DNA of 64,000 nt from Gnetum montanum (lineage: Eukaryota > Streptophyta > Gnetopsida > Gnetales > Gnetaceae). Positions 1 through 13,887 of this stretch are shown here, piece after piece. Both the position numbers and the translations under genes were made by a program. Position 1 is the stretch's first letter; every line of letters starts with the position of its first letter. The stretch lies in the NCBI GenBank assembly GCA_015680685.1, contig MNCI01033419.1, forward strand, positions 174,316-238,315, in the 5' to 3' direction. The notes below the pieces were generated by a model. It was not told the DNA's origin and did not search any database. It saw nothing but the letters and a program-made list of their open reading frames with translations.

Positions 1-1675
1 AAGCTAAGTGTCCAAAGTAGCCAATATCAAAGCACTATTTTCTTCAAGTTAAAGCCTAGGTAACTAGTATAATAACCATAAAGCACAAAGACCTCATCAA
101 CACAAAAGTATATCAATATGTCTAGACCATGATGTCAAAACATTTCAACTTCTTCATTAGTCTATTTGATCATTTCTAATAGCTAATCTATTCATTACCT
201 TATTTCATATTATCATCATTCTATTTTAATATTACTTCACCATCATGAGTACTCCTTGGCATGATTCAACAATTACAAAATCAAGTGTGGAGAAAAAATC
301 TTTGGTGACAAATTTGTGATGGTGTTTCATATTCTTTATTGTGGATTTTTAGGTCAATACTCAAAACATCAATAAAAATAAGCTAATGAATCATCTCAAG
401 ATAAATTCATGTTGTAAATAGGAAAGCCTGGTAGCTAAATGTGCATTATAATTTTGATTGGATTCTAGAGCAAAAATAAATGCCTTAAAATTCCCATAAA
501 AAATTCTCCCTGTGACTTTGTTTCAACAAAATTCGAAAGCATTTTAAACATGTAAAATGAAATTCAAGATCCACACTGTCAAATAAGTCATGAAATTCAT
601 TACGCTAGCATAGTTAAGCTTGTAATTATCAAATATAATGCCAAAAATGTTGTGACTAAATTTACTATAGTCAAAAACACTGTAGTTTTGGGATATGAAA
701 AAAGTAAAAAATGTTGTGTAACCATCCAAAAAATATATTAGAAACTAAGTAATGGAGAAGTAGTAAATTTAAAACCTATTTAAGTAAGAATATACATCAT
801 TTTTGAGATATTTTTAGCACATCACACACCTTTTGGAGACCTTTTATTAGCAAGCAGATCACTAGAACCACTGAGAACCTATTGCAAGATTTGTTTCAAG
901 AGAAAAGTAGATTGACCCTGATATATGCATGCAAGACAGTTGTAGAACATGCCCTGCTTACTTGCACCAGATCTTAAATAGCAGTTTTAGATATATCTTT
1001 GAAATATTTGTATTCTCAACCTTTCAAAAATCTAGCGATCTATACTCTCTAAACCTTTATTTCATAATGTTTTACAACATTTAATACAAAATTTATAGTT
1101 ATTTTCAGCTTCTTTTTCTACATAGTTTTTTGCATTCTCTTGGTTTATTCTCAGATCCAAAATTGGATCTACTATTTTTTTTTCACCTATTTTTGCATAT
1201 TTTGTTTGGTAACAAATTTTTTCAAGTTCTTAGGTGATCTACAAGACCACATAAGATACCTTAGATCCCTTTTTAGGCCTATGGATTCTAAGGTGATATT
1301 GTTCCACATTGAGATCTTCAATTTGTAGCACCAAAATTTTTAGTCATTACAATTAGCTAAATTTAATTATTTTTCTAACTAAATATCCTCATTAAATAAA
1401 TCATTCAAATTCATCAAATTCATGGTCCTTCTTAGCCAAATTGAAATGTTCACATTGATAACATTTGAATATGTGTCCCTAAGTACTTCATTTGAGGGTC
1501 TATATTGCCTTCGAAATAATTCTCAAAGTCACTGGAATTTAATGTTAAATTTCCTAACTGATTCTTTAGATCCTTATTTGGCTTAAACTAACTCTTAATA
1601 CAACTATTGGTTGTCAATTTGGTTTTCAATGTAAGCTAAGAATAGATTTTTCATATCATCCTAGTTGGTGATACT
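1..1675. other. AT-rich intergenic sequence, no gene seen
   Basis: No coding region, RNA gene or clear repeat can be supported here. The stretch is strongly AT-rich, and its short open frames (about 60 codons on either strand) are low-complexity and Phe/Ile-rich, as expected by chance at this composition. Confidence 0.6.
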
Positions 1676-1985
1676 ATTATTTAAACTACACTTTGTAATG
1701 GCCATACATTATGATTTAGTGTTAAATAAGATAAGGAATTTTTATCTACTTCTATCTAAAGAGGATTATATAAGATGTTTAGAACTAAGGGTAAGGATTT
1801 AGTATCCTTATTATGATGTGAAATTTTTGACAAAGTTGGTGAAGACTAGCCACAATGCAGAACTAGAGAAGTTAGAACTAGCATCATTAGTTGACTTCTT
1901 AGTGCTTAAAAATGATGTGGTGGTTAATAGCTTTATTAGGACCTATAACAAAATTTGGTTTATTTATGAATCTAGAAAGACTTGA
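1676..1985 (+). repeat. Left copy of an inverted, protein-coding repeat
   Basis: This segment matches the reverse complement of about 8,895-9,205. On the plus strand it reads through roughly 50 codons, including HNAELEKLELASLVDF and a LKNDVVVNSFIRTYN stretch. The other copy carries the same words with conservative changes (LKNDVMVNKFIRTYN). Conservation at the amino-acid level shows this was once coding sequence. The frame ends at a TGA near 1,984 and is broken upstream. I do not recognise the family. It could be a DNA-transposon or retroelement relic. Confidence 0.55.
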
Positions 1986-4900
1986 CAATTTTCTAGAGTT
2001 CTAAAGAGGTTCCTTCAATTTTGATTTTAGATAGCAAAGAAAAATTATGCTTTAAAGAAGGTAGTGTTTCCTAGATAGCACCAACAAGAATGTTTTGTTA
2101 GTGAATCTAAGTGGGAAAAATTTTACACCATCATCATTGTAAGAGTTATTATGTTGCAATTAAAGATGTGATACTCCAATTTGATAAATATTATTACATG
2201 TTGTATTATAGTCAAAGATAGAAAAAATGCAATCTCATGGCCTCTACTGAGTTTGCTTTATGTAGTGGTGAAGAAAGGAAGTTGTGTGAATTGGTTGTTA
2301 ATTTTTAACATGGAGATGAAGGGATAGACACTATCATACTACACATTGTCTACTTTGCACTTCTTTTAAAATTTATCAAAATATTCAACAACTCTAGTGT
2401 TATGAATGCCCTTATGATAGTGAAAAGGAAAAATAAGAAGCTACTTTCATTGTTGTTTTGGAAATCCTTCTCCAAATCAAAGTGGATCATCATGAGGATT
2501 CCTAAAATAACATAGTCTCTTCATATTCAATGTGAGGAGTAGAATAAAGTTAAGGATAACTACATGATGTCATCCATAGTGTGTTGCAATGTTGTAATAT
2601 CACATTTTCAAAAATAATATTGTACATTTTTATCAACCATTAATTTATTTAAGGCATTAGTAGAAAAGAGTCCCATGGAAGAAACTACATTTATTGAAGA
2701 TGCTTGGAAAGATTTTAGAAATTTGAATGTAAATGACTTGCTAGTAGTAATTAGAGACATATTAAATAAGGATCTTAGTTAGCTCTTAAAGATAAATACC
2801 ATCAAAATGAGTAATAATTTATTATATGATTTAATGTATATGAATTACACTATGGTGGAACATTAATAATAGCTTAATTATTTTACTAAATCATATTTAT
2901 GCAACTTCGCAGCCTATTCCTTGATGTAACACAAGTGAATAGGGGATGAGAAATTAATTTAGAGATTTGTTATTATATTTACCTTATCCAAATTTACTCT
3001 AATCATGATGATGTTATTGGTTGTAAATTAAAGAAAGCTCATGAAAATAGTGTTTTCATTGAAGTACTATCCCACATGAGACTCTTCATGAAAGGTCTAA
3101 ATCTTGGAATTGAATAATAATCACAAGAGTTACAAATGAAACTATAGGAAAGAAAGTAGGAACTAACTAAAATTTAACTAGTAAAGAAAAGATATGTATC
3201 TTATGTTTAGTTTATTATAAATTTAATCTATGACCAAGATAATAGTACCCTGTAGAGCTACTTTTTAGTATGTTATCTTTTCTCTTATCATACCATGCCA
3301 TCTTGTCATACTAGGAGGAGTAGGGTTGAGGTTATAGGTTATAGCATTATTGGTTATAGTCTTACTTGTCAGAGAGATTACTAGGTAGGAGTATCCTCTT
3401 CTTTATCATATAGTTATCATAGGTAGAAAAACTAGTCCTAAGAAGATTGAAAGATGAATTTGAAAGGATATCATTCTATCCAATCAAAAAATCCATTCAA
3501 AAAAAATATTAACAATCCTTCATAAAGAGCCTAAGAGTGAGCCTAATAAGATGCCAAAACATAAATAATATTAGTATCTAAAGATTTGCATGCTCATAAA
3601 TTAGATCATTAACTACTAAAAATTTGCATTATATTGGAAAGCAAGGATATTCAAGCATTCTAAAATGATATGACTAAAATTTAATAAAATACCTAATAAC
3701 CAATTAGTTAGAAAGTAGGGTCTTTGATGGTGTCTATACTTTGTTGTATATTTTTCATCTTTCATACCATTTATATATTTTCAAATATTTAAATTATTTT
3801 GTTTTGTTTCTATCTTGTTAGCATTACATGATTTAGCTATGTACTTTGTAAATACATTAGTAGTATGTTATTGGTATTTCTATTATTTTAATTTATTTTA
3901 GTTTATTAGTATTAGAAGCTTATGTGCTTTACTAAGTTAAGCTATGAAATTTATAATTATCTTCATGGGTGCATTTGATATTTTGAATTTTTTTTTTATT
4001 TTTAGCATATGTGCATTTACATCTTTTTTTTTTGGAGTTTTTAGCATATGTACTTTGCATGGGAATAGTATTTTATTTATATTTGTGTTTTAACCTTTAA
4101 GCTTGATTAGTATTTGATATGACATAGTACATTAGTCTACTATGTTTAATTTTTGGTGTTAGATCTTTAGTTAACATTTGGCATTGGCATAGAAATTAGG
4201 GTAATACACAAAGTACACTATTAGACTAACATTGAAATAGANCCTAGATTTAATCTTTGATATCTTCATTCTGGTATGGTTTTAGAGCTAATTTGGGATT
4301 TTTGTACCTATACAAATATTTGGAGTAGATACTTAGGAAATCTTAGCTACAAGAGGGCATTTGTCATCAGCACTATCTCTTAGGTAGAAAAATATATTAT
4401 AATGCTCATATTTTAGGGGGGAGGGGAGGAGGGGTATATGAGTATGACATAGAGGAGAAACTCCAAAATAATAAAAAGAAAAATCATAACTTCTTTGGGG
4501 ATATATTTTTATATTTTCATCCTTACAAGCAATCCTAAAAACTGTCTCCATGGGGTAGGAAATAAGATGGAGGAAGAAGAAGCCCCTAGCCTATCAATAG
4601 AATCAACATTATCAAAATATATTATCTCCATATCTTCACCAATAAGTGTAAAAACATTATTACTAAAAATATTTTAAACATATTATTTATTCTAAACATT
4701 TGGCATGTAATCATTAATAGATAGAGTTCCTTGACATTTTTTATTATGAAGAATTAGTTAAAATTCATTTGAATCAATAATAGAGTTCTATGAAACATGA
4801 GAAACATATATTTTTTTCTCCTTAGTTATTAAAAAAAATTTTGAAATTGATTTTTTCTTCCTTGAAGAGATATTCTATTGAATAATTATAGAAGAAAGGG

Positions 4901-6214
4901 GTGATCTAACTATGGAAACATCAGTAGAAAAAATAATCCTAGGATTTGTAGAATTTGCAAAAAGAAAAAGAAAGAAAGAAAAAATCCATAGTAGTATCTA
5001 TAACATTTCCAAAATAAACCTTAGTAGTAGTTACAATAACTTGTTGCTCACGCGCTTACATTTCCTTTTTGGTAGCAAAAAAAGACCTAAATTAAACATG
5101 TGATCCTATTGATGATAATAGTAATATGAATTTGGAAGATTGTAATAAATAACCCTCTATTCATAATCAATTCTACAAACATATAGAATAATTCCTTAAG
5201 AAAATCATGATCCACTTTAATCGTATATCAAATTCTATGAAATCCACTAGATACAACAAGGCCTTCAGAATGCTTGATTGACCTAACATGAAGACAATAT
5301 TCTTTTTAACCTTTTCAAACATTAATGAAAAATTTATTAATTTAACAAAATAAGGAACCTTTTAAAATTCTCGAGATGCTAGATTAAAAGAGAAAGTTCA
5401 TTTTTTAATAATAAATAAAGCATGATCATTATTGAAAACACCAATATCAAGGACCTTAGAAACCATTATCATTATTGAAATTCTACTAGTAAAAATGAGT
5501 TTGAAATATAATAAGCATAGACAACATTAAAACCTCAATATTTCTAAACCAAATTTAAATGATTCAAAAAACTTGAGAAATAAAATTTGCTAAACCAAGA
5601 ATTTTCACAAAAACATACCTTCTAGAAATTTCCTAATTAATAGATTCATATAAATCATCAGTCACTTTAGAGAAAGGTAATAAATTGGTAGTTATCCTTA
5701 AAGTATCACTTATTTAAAATAGTGGCATTACATGTAATATGAATGCTAGAACCTTTGCTACCTCAAATTAACGTTGAAACCTTCACTATGGAAACCCTCC
5801 AGAATGCTCATATTTTGGGTTTTGATTTTATTTATTGAATGAACAATTTTATTTATATTATATATTTGGAATTCTAATATTTTGATAATGCATTTTTATA
5901 TAATTTTAATTTTGATTTATGATTTTGAATTTTTTAGTACTAAAAAGGATCTTCACCTAGAGGATCAATTCTCATCTCATAAAGGCTAGTCCTAAAAGGA
6001 TAGTGGATGAGTAAGAGTCTAACCTCTTTCAAGTAGCTATACCTAGGCTCAAACCAGAACCTTATGACTCGAGAAACAATCATCTTACCACCACTCAAAG
6101 TGATAGTGTTTGATATTTTACCAATGATCTATTTTAACAATTATTTGTTCATCTCCAATTCAATTTTTTTATTTCTATTTAATTTCTATGTTGTTTTACT
6201 AGGGTTCTTATTGT
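1986..6214. other. AT-rich relic sequence, no intact gene
   Basis: No intact gene is seen. A stretch near 2,670-2,780 reads as possible decayed coding sequence (for example EDAWKDFRNLNVNDLLVV) between stops, but I could not assign it. An undetermined base lies at 4,242. Short open frames at 4,333-4,677 and 4,912-5,103 lack recognisable motifs. Confidence 0.45.
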
Positions 6215-6560
6215 CAACTATTTGATATATTGTGATGTTTTACATTTATCAACTTTTTAATATTTTATGAGTTTTTAGGCTCATCAAATATTTGATATTT
6301 TATGGGGTGTTGGAACCTAAAATAAGTGAAACATAGTTACAACCTAAGATATATAGTTGAATTATCACTTTATAAGGAAAAACCATGACCTGAAACTTCT
6401 AAATCAAGTGTCTTACTACTAGGGTAACACCTCATTTTTAAATATTTGATATTTTAGGACTTTTTAGAATTATTAAGTATTTTTTATTTTATGAATTTTT
6501 AAGCTAATCAACTATTTTATAATTTGTGAGCTTTTAGACTAATTAACTATTTGATAATAT
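6215..6560 (+). repeat. Degenerate AT-rich tandem repeat
   Basis: Diverged units of about 33-36 bp of the type ATTTTATGAGTTTTTAGGCT followed by a TCAACTATTTGAT-like tail recur around 6,255-6,300 and again in several units at 6,440-6,560. The two blocks are separated by non-repeat sequence. It looks like an old minisatellite. Confidence 0.4.
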
Positions 6561-8688
6561 AGGTGAATTATGGCTTCTTAATGTTTAGATATGTTTGTAT
6601 TTGGCTTGTACATATCCCAATCATCTATAGTTTGTTATTTGATTTATGTTAGATACTAATACTTATGTTTGTTTTGATGAGGCTTACATGCATTGGCTTT
6701 CTTGATAACTATCCTTTTTTAGTTTTGTGATGCTAGCATAGCAAAAGTTAGCTAGTTAGTTTTAAAGATACAATGAGGTGTATTGCAATCCTTTGCTATC
6801 TGTAGTAGTAAAGTTCAGAACTAGTTGATATTTAAATAATGCTACATAGAAGTGAAAGAGAGTAAAAGACTTTGGGATTTTCACTATGGTGTATGATAGA
6901 AATCAAGATGGTATTTTGGCTAACTTTGATAGTATATTTAGGAAAGAAAAAATAAGTCCTATAGACAAATTCATTATCATTTTGATTTTGGATTTGGGTA
7001 AAATATTTTAAGTACACATCTCAATTTTGATTTTTTAACACTGATAGTTGGAGTTATGTTTCCATAAATTAGGGTTTTTGGTGGTGGTGTAATTTCATTT
7101 AAATAACTTAGCCATTCAATATTATTAATTTTTTATTTTATTTATTAATATTTAATTTTGTGTAACATCTCATCCTTGTTAAAGGTAGAATTATATCATT
7201 AATCATGTAACTAATGTTCCAAAGAAGGCATGTATTGTTATGAGAAGTTATATCTATTAAGTATACCCTTTGGAGATGAGTTTGACTTGTGACATTTAAG
7301 GCTAGGCTTAGAGTTTATATCAGAATGGAGTTATAGAGTGAGATTAGTAAGTGATGAGAGATGGGTGAAACAATACAAGAAGAAATTAATCACCCCTTTA
7401 GTCAAATTTCCTAACGATGGTGGTAGTGTTGAATTACATCTAAGGTCCTAAGTATCACAAGAAGATAACCTACTCTTGTTAAGAGTGTACATGATAATTT
7501 CATTTATAAAGTTATACTTTTTTATTTTCTTTTAAATTATATTTTCTCCACCATTATTTACAAGTTTGATAAGTCTTCCAATTCATATCCATGTTATATA
7601 ATATTTTTACATGACAAAAGATCATATTAATAAATATTTCAAAATACATTGTCACATTTGGTAATAAAGAAAAGTATGGTGCAGGAGTTGAATGTGGATA
7701 CAAAAAGACAAAAAGAATTACTAAAGTCCTTTTGTTAATATAAAGAAATGAAGTACATCAAGAAAAGGGGATATGAAAAATTGGTGAAGAAGTTCCTTGG
7801 CAAAATTTGCATCCTCATATCTAGCTAAGTCAACACAAAGTTTATGAATGTAGTTTTTGGCACTTTGAGTAGCATCCTTCATGTAATTAGGCTTTGTGAG
7901 TTCTAATTATAATAAGTTAACTTGAAGGATTCATTATGCCACATCTTCCTACCATTCTTTTCCCTTTCTCTATATACATAAGATAAGGTTTGCATGTAAA
8001 TAAATAAACAAATATAAAAAATAAAAATATGTAGACTTATATGAAGCCTATTATTTTTAATTTAAAGGATTTGGTCATGATTCAACAAGTGTCAAGAAAA
8101 GTAAGTAGCACTCTCCAGTTCCCCTAAGATATGTTTTAGAATTTAGGTGACTTCTCAAGAATTATCACGGATGGTGTTTTAGAATAATATGACTTCTCAT
8201 GAATAGAGTGTGTATTATTCTCAGTGACTACAAAGGAGAACAAGTTCCTCCTTTGCATCATCTAGCATTTGTCCTAAGGTGTAGGATGAGTCATTAATGG
8301 TAACCAATGAATTCACATTAATCACAAGGGATCCAAACGTAGAAACTATTGATATGGTTTGTGGGCCCCTAGATATGGTAGAATTCTTCATCGAAGTCAC
8401 CCATGGAGATTAGAGCCATGCAAACTTTAGTAGCAGGGTTATAGTTTGCTCATAACTAGAGTTACATAGGGAAATTCTTTGCAACTCTTTGATAAAGTAT
8501 CCTAAATCCAGGAACATATATAATACTAAAATTGAAGAAACATATTAAAAAAATAAAAGTCATCAAAACTTGATAACTAACACATACTTAAATTTACCTC
8601 TAGTTCTTTTTCCTTTTGTTTCTATTTGCTACTTGTATCCATTTCACTAGAACCTTGTTTGGAATGCTAGTTCTAGTAAAATGAAAGG
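6561..8688. other. AT-rich sequence, no gene seen
   Basis: Nothing is supportable here. Open frames are short and compositionally biased, and no LTR, primer-site or polypurine-tract signature was found. Confidence 0.5.
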
Positions 8689-9048
8689 TTATAAAAGTAC
8701 ATATATAAAAAAAATATTAAGAGTAATAAAAATAGGAATGTATTGATAATGAATATTGAAACTAGGTTCTAATTCCACTACCTTCTTCTTTCCTTGAATT
8801 TTTTCCCTAGCATCTCCTTCTAATTTGGTGTGCATCACAAAGTGCACTAGCATATAAATACCATGAAGATAAATAATTAATAAACAACTAAAATATATAG
8901 ATAAAAACCAACTATTGTTATAGGTCCTAATAAATTTATTGACCATCACATCATTTTTAAGCATGAAAAAGTCAACTAATGATGCTAGTCCTAACTTCTC
9001 TAGTTCTACATTGTGACCAGCCTTCACCAACATTGTGGTCAATGTCAC
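8689..9048 (-). pseudogene. 119-codon relic of an unrecognised repeat protein
   Basis: This minus-strand open frame starts MTLTTMLVKAGHNVELEKLG. Its first 50 or so residues parallel the plus-strand copy at about 1,790-1,985 with mostly conservative substitutions, so that part was once real coding sequence. The last 70 residues (a KLEGDAREKIQGKKKVVELE stretch, then an Ile/Phe-rich tail) have no counterpart that I could align in the other copy and may be fortuitous. No catalytic motif, signal peptide or known domain is recognised. The middle part is hydrophobic (WFLSIYFSCLLIIYLHGIYM), which could suggest a membrane segment but is equally explained by AT-rich codons. Function unknown. Confidence 0.35.
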
Positions 9049-9205
9049 ATCATAATAAGGATACTAAATACTTACCCTTAGTTCTAAATATATTATATAA
9101 TCCTCTTTAGATAGAAGTAGATTAAAATTTTTTATCTTATTTAATAGCATATCATAATGTATGACCATTACAAAGTGTAGTTTGATTACTATCATGACTG
9201 TGTTA
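8895..9205 (-). repeat. Right copy of the inverted coding repeat
   Basis: This is the reverse-complement partner of 1,676-1,985. Both copies share a block corresponding to plus-strand AGGATTATATAAGATGTTTA at the left copy, plus the coding segment. Homology fades near 9,205 on the outer side and near 8,900 on the inner side. Confidence 0.55.
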
Positions 9206-10724
9206 TGCTAGTTATGGTAATTTAGTTTAAATATGCTTGGATGAAGTTGGCAATGGGTTACACTTTTTCCTTGAACATCCCTATGTCTATTGCAAGCCAT
9301 TTCAACCAATGGTTGAACTATAAATAAAAAAACTAGGGCTTTTTAAATTTTGAGATTTAATTAAGAAAAAAATTGTGCACATTAATTTTACATCATTTTG
9401 TAAAATTCTATGAACCTAAAACTAATTGTAACTTAAGAGGAAAATTGATTTAACAAGAAAGAAAAAAAATCATAAAACATCATGTTCTTTTCATGTTTTA
9501 ATAGAAACTATAAAATTTTCATTGTAAATTTAAAAGACAATACTTATAGGCTAAAATAACTAAAAAATTTGAGCTAAAATGCAAGTTTTTAAGTGGGAAG
9601 AGATGAGTATTAAACTACGTTCTCTTTTTGTAATTTTTACAATAAACCTAAAATCTATAAAATGAAATTATAAAGTTAATTTTTATACTTACCATCACAT
9701 TAAATATGCCTAACTACTACAACACTATGAGAACTTCATAATGATAATTTAAAAACCATCAAAACTAAGCTTTAATACTATGTTAAAGTTTTGTGATGTT
9801 AATTACTAGATCTAGGATATAATAGAAATAATTTGATAACTACTATAATTGAAATAAACATTCAGCATGAGAATGAAATAAGTCTATAGTGTTATACATA
9901 TCAAACATAAGAACATAAGCTAAAAAGCAATATGGAAGAATAAGGTAACCAGGTAACTCTATTATGAATATTATATTATACTTCCACATTGTTATTATGT
10001 TGTGTTCAATATTGTTATAGGACCAAGATCATCAATCACATCCAAAGAACAAATAGATACAATGACTAGTTATTATTGGTTAATATATTTTATTAAATAT
10101 AACTAACTTGTTACATACTACAAAACACCATAGATGGTAATCTACTAAACCTTACAATGTAACTACATATATGCATAAACTAGCATGTTAAGCTTGCTAG
10201 AACACCAAATTTTCAACAACAAAGTTGTTCAACATTATGAAATGGACCTTAAGAACTCATTTTCACCTTCTTGTAAGCTAGTCATGAAATCATAATGGAG
10301 GTCATGATAGATGAATAACATCATTTTTTGATGACACAAAAAATCAAAAACTTTGATTTAGTGATAGTTAGCCTCTCAGCAATGGAAAATAACCAAAAAT
10401 ATCATTTTTAGAGCTCTTGGAATCCCTAAAAACTAGAAAATAGTAATTGATAACATTTTAAAAACTATAAGAATCTATAACAATCATAAATAACTAATAT
10501 TCCTTATTTGATATAAATTTAATATTTTATCCATCTGGTCTCATGCTTTAACTTTGGCTTAATTCAACACTTTAAATACATTAGTTTGAAAAAATTTCTT
10601 AGTTTATGACTCTAAAACCTTTTTGTTTGGCTATGTTCACCATTTGGGTATTAATTAAAATATCATTCCCTTGGAAAAATATGAGATTTAAACTCATCAA
10701 CTATTTAACTATGCATTAGATTTG
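9206..10724. other. AT-rich sequence, no gene seen
   Basis: No coding region or repeat boundary is recognised. The sequence runs into the truncated left edge of the element A LTR near 10,725. Confidence 0.5.
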
Positions 10725-11347
10725 CATTCGAGTGTGACATACTTGGACATGCACATGACTGGAAATAAAGATCCAAATTACTTCATCATTGCAGCATTCA
10801 CTTAGTTTAATTATTTAATTTTTATTCATTACTTTCTTAATTAATCCTTTTTTACCCTCAACTCCTATCCCTATTATTAAATGTGGAATGAGTACGACTT
10901 AATCATGAGCATTTAAGTGTGACTACTTGGTATCCCAATAGTGTACCTAGGATATGCGCTTGGTAATCCCAGTAGTAGTCATACACAAGGTCTAAGATGT
11001 GTATGGATGATTAAGGAATAGATGTTCATCACACTTAGGCTAGTTTATATTCTCTCCCCCTTATGTCCTATTAGCTTAACTCTCTCTCCCTTTTCCTCAT
11101 AGTTTAATTAAAGTTATTTTCTATTACCTCTAAGAGTAGCACTAGTTTAGGACTGCATCATACACCTCACTCTAGACTAAACCATACATGATAAAGCAAA
11201 TACTAGTCCATATGGGAAGACAACGAATTGTGATCAATGAGTAACTATCTAGATACCACAACTAGCCCATCTACAGAGTTTGATTGGATCATGCGTGAAA
11301 CACTCATATTTGTATGGTTGAGTTTAGGGGTACCTCGCCACTCATCA
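10725..11347 (+). repeat. Element A 5' LTR (left-truncated)
   Basis: From GAGTGTGACATACTTGGACA onward this matches 22,590-23,206, including the long shared stretch with GTAGTGTACCTAGGATATGC and the terminal GGTACCTCGCCACTCATCA. The U3 part with the TATA box, present in the 3' copy at 22,251-22,590, is absent, so this LTR cannot act as a normal promoter. Confidence 0.8.
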
Positions 11348-11348
11348 T

Positions 11349-11365
11349 TGGTGCCATTGCTAGGG
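11349..11365 (+). other. Element A primer-binding site (tRNA-Asp type)
   Basis: TGGTGCCATTGCTAGGG follows the LTR terminal CA after one base. It resembles the TGGCGCCGTTGCCGGGG primer site known from Athila and Tat elements, with C-to-T or G-to-A changes at CpG-prone positions. Element B has the same site at 20,203-20,220. Confidence 0.75.
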
Positions 11366-11454
11366 ATGGTGCTAGTTATCTAGATTAGTTATATCATACA
11401 AGATCATTGTAATAAAGTATTAACAATATATCTTTCCTATGACACTTGTTGGCC

Positions 11455-12960
11455 AAGCAAAAGTGTGGTATAGATCCTTAAAACCAAAATCAATTTGTAG
11501 TTGGCCAACAATGGTAGAACTCTTTACTGAATGATATCAAACCTATGCCAAAGTGTTGGCCTTGAGGAGAAAAATCTAAAAATGGAAATAAAGGCAACAT
11601 GAACCCTTGGAAATGGCCTTCAAAAGATATTATTCATTGTTAAACAAATGCCTAGGCCATGGGTTTTCTAAGGAAAGGCTAATGTACCACATCATAGATG
11701 GGCTCTATAATGAAACAAAGGAAACCCTAGGGATGTATGCCCCAAGTCAACTATACGAACTATAGACCCATCAATTCCAAGAGCTTATTAAGTGAGTAGA
11801 AAAGGAAGAAGGAGAAATGGCTAAATGGGAGAATGTTGAAAACTCTCAATAAGACCAAAATATCAACTTAACAAAGGTCCATAATCATGAAAAGGAGAAA
11901 TCAACTCATCTCAAGTAGGTGGAACAGTCTTTTCTAGTACAAAAATCACTAGATGAAATCGAGGCAAAGACCAATAAGATGATGGAATGGATGCATGAAA
12001 AATGTGGAAAATATGCCAAAATTATTAGAGGTAGAACCATGACAAACCAAGAAGTAGGATAGAACACCCTTAGACAATCTAAAAGAAGGGTTGAAGAGAA
12101 TAAGAACTCAACTGCTAATCATACGTATCAATGTAATGTTTGCTTCTACGATTATCCCAAAGGTCAATGTCCAATCTTGTCACATTTACATGAGCATTGG
12201 GGAAGAATGTTACATCTAGAGTTCATAAAAAAAATACTATGTTCAATCATAGTGGCAAAGATCCCAGTAATGGGGGAGGCCACCCTCGAACTGGTCACAC
12301 CCTTCATATCATCCAAAAATAAGTTCTTATCAGGTTCAACATCCTGTTTCCCCCACCAGGTCAACATCTTCTATCTCACCACATTGTTATTATTCTCCTA
12401 AGTACTATCAGCCTATGTCATTTCCAACAAGATCACCACATCATGTTCCTCACACTTCTCCTCACCATCAATATTCTCATGCTTCACCTCCTTCTACATC
12501 ATCACTAGTTGTTCCAAAGGGTTTTGCACCACAGCACCAATGCACCAACATCACTTGCGTTGCTACTTTCAACTATAGTGGGAATCCTTCACAACATCGA
12601 AAGCATCCTTTCTTTATATATGACCATAAGAAGGAACTGCACAATTCCAAGACCACTGCATCCTCCCACTCAACATAAGTTCAACACTTTGGTGCATCCT
12701 TCTCCTCAAATCCAACGCCTTGTGTTACCTTATCAGGGCCACTGATCAAAACTCCAACAACTATGGGACCTAATGAATATAGTCACATAGGGAGACATAC
12801 CAATACTTGGATACCATCTTATGGTCATGGGTGCCATAGTGGATCAACTCCGTATCAATTAACCACATCTTATAACTTGCCCCACTATGTCAACATTAAT
12901 CAAGTGTGTGAACCCAAGTTTGGGAACATTCCAACCACCACATCACAAGACACCTAATGG
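11455..12960 (+). pseudogene. Element A gag remnant
   Basis: The plus strand reads in several broken frames as the gag of this family. A core VWYRSLKPKSICSWPTMVEL at about 11,465 is followed by a HEPLEMAFKRYYSLLNK segment and GHGFSKERLMYHIIDGLYNE, parallel to B (18,736-19,023), C (26.2-26.5 kb) and F (60.3-60.7 kb). Downstream a NVCFYDYPKGQC segment corresponds to the C-x-HPKGC motif of the other copies with His replaced by Tyr, followed by a Pro/His/Tyr-rich tail with open frames at 12,177-12,957. Gag would form the virus-like particle. Multiple in-frame stops (for example after LFTE and RRKI) make it non-functional. The amino-terminal part seen in B and C (from MSSS) is not evident. Confidence 0.65.
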
Positions 12961-13887
12961 GTTGGATATGACCAGGTCCCAATATTTCCAACATGCATGG
13001 ATCCTAACCTTCCATTTATTAATTCTAGCTAAGATCAAAATCTTAGTTATGGGGGATATCCCCCATTCTAACAAGCAGAATTAATAAATATTTTTCCTTT
13101 TTTTTAATTTTACAATTTTTTCTTTTCCAATTTTTCATCTTTCAATTTGTTGTTTTATATTTTTAATTTTTGTATTAGATTTTTATTTATTGTTTTCTAT
13201 TTTTATATTTTTATGAGTAATATCATCTATGAATAAAATACTCATGTGACTTGTTGGTTGAGGTGTTTTTCTATGCTATCAAGTCTCAGGTGACTAATTA
13301 CTTGGACAGCAAGCCCATCACATCCATCCAACCATTCTATTAATAAGAGGTTCTACTCTGGTATGATGATATTCTTGACAACATTAAAACTTAAAGTAAT
13401 TATGTGCTCATTATACCCAGAGCAAAGAAGGATGGACCAAGAGGGAATGACCATGGTGTAACATCAAGGGGACTTGTGGATTCTCTTTGGTGACATCTAT
13501 AGGAGTTACCATGTAGCCTAGGTGTACCAAGATCCTTGTAGATCTAACGAAAAATGGGAGTAAGAGTATTAAAGGCATCCAATAAAGAAACTTGATGCCA
13601 TTCTAGGAGAGGTCCCACTAGAAATACATGCACCCATGCCTAAAGGTAGGCGGATTCTCTAGATTATGCATAATTAGAAAAAAAAAAGAGAAAAGTGTGT
13701 GAAAGTAGCTAGACAAAAACAAGTATGCCACAAAGATTCTGAATCACTTCCCCCTTGGACAAAATGCCAAGTGGTTGTACACCTTGCTATCATGGTGCTC
13801 TTATTATTGTCCATCATTGGATGAAATAATGTGATGTCATTAATTAGAGGAATGGACTTGGCCTGGATTTTGGAGTGATAGGCTAAT
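12961..13887 (+). other. Element A internal spacer up to the B insertion
   Basis: A pyrimidine/T-rich tract (about 13,087-13,215) resembles the post-pol tracts of B, C and F. The following sequence has no RT, RNase H or integrase motif in any frame, so protease-to-integrase appears deleted between gag and this tract. It ends at the CTAAT target site of B. Confidence 0.5.
13883..13887. other. Left target-site duplication of element B (CTAAT)
   Basis: CTAAT directly precedes the TGATGAGTGG left end of B and is repeated directly after its right end at 21,019-21,023. Confidence 0.85.
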
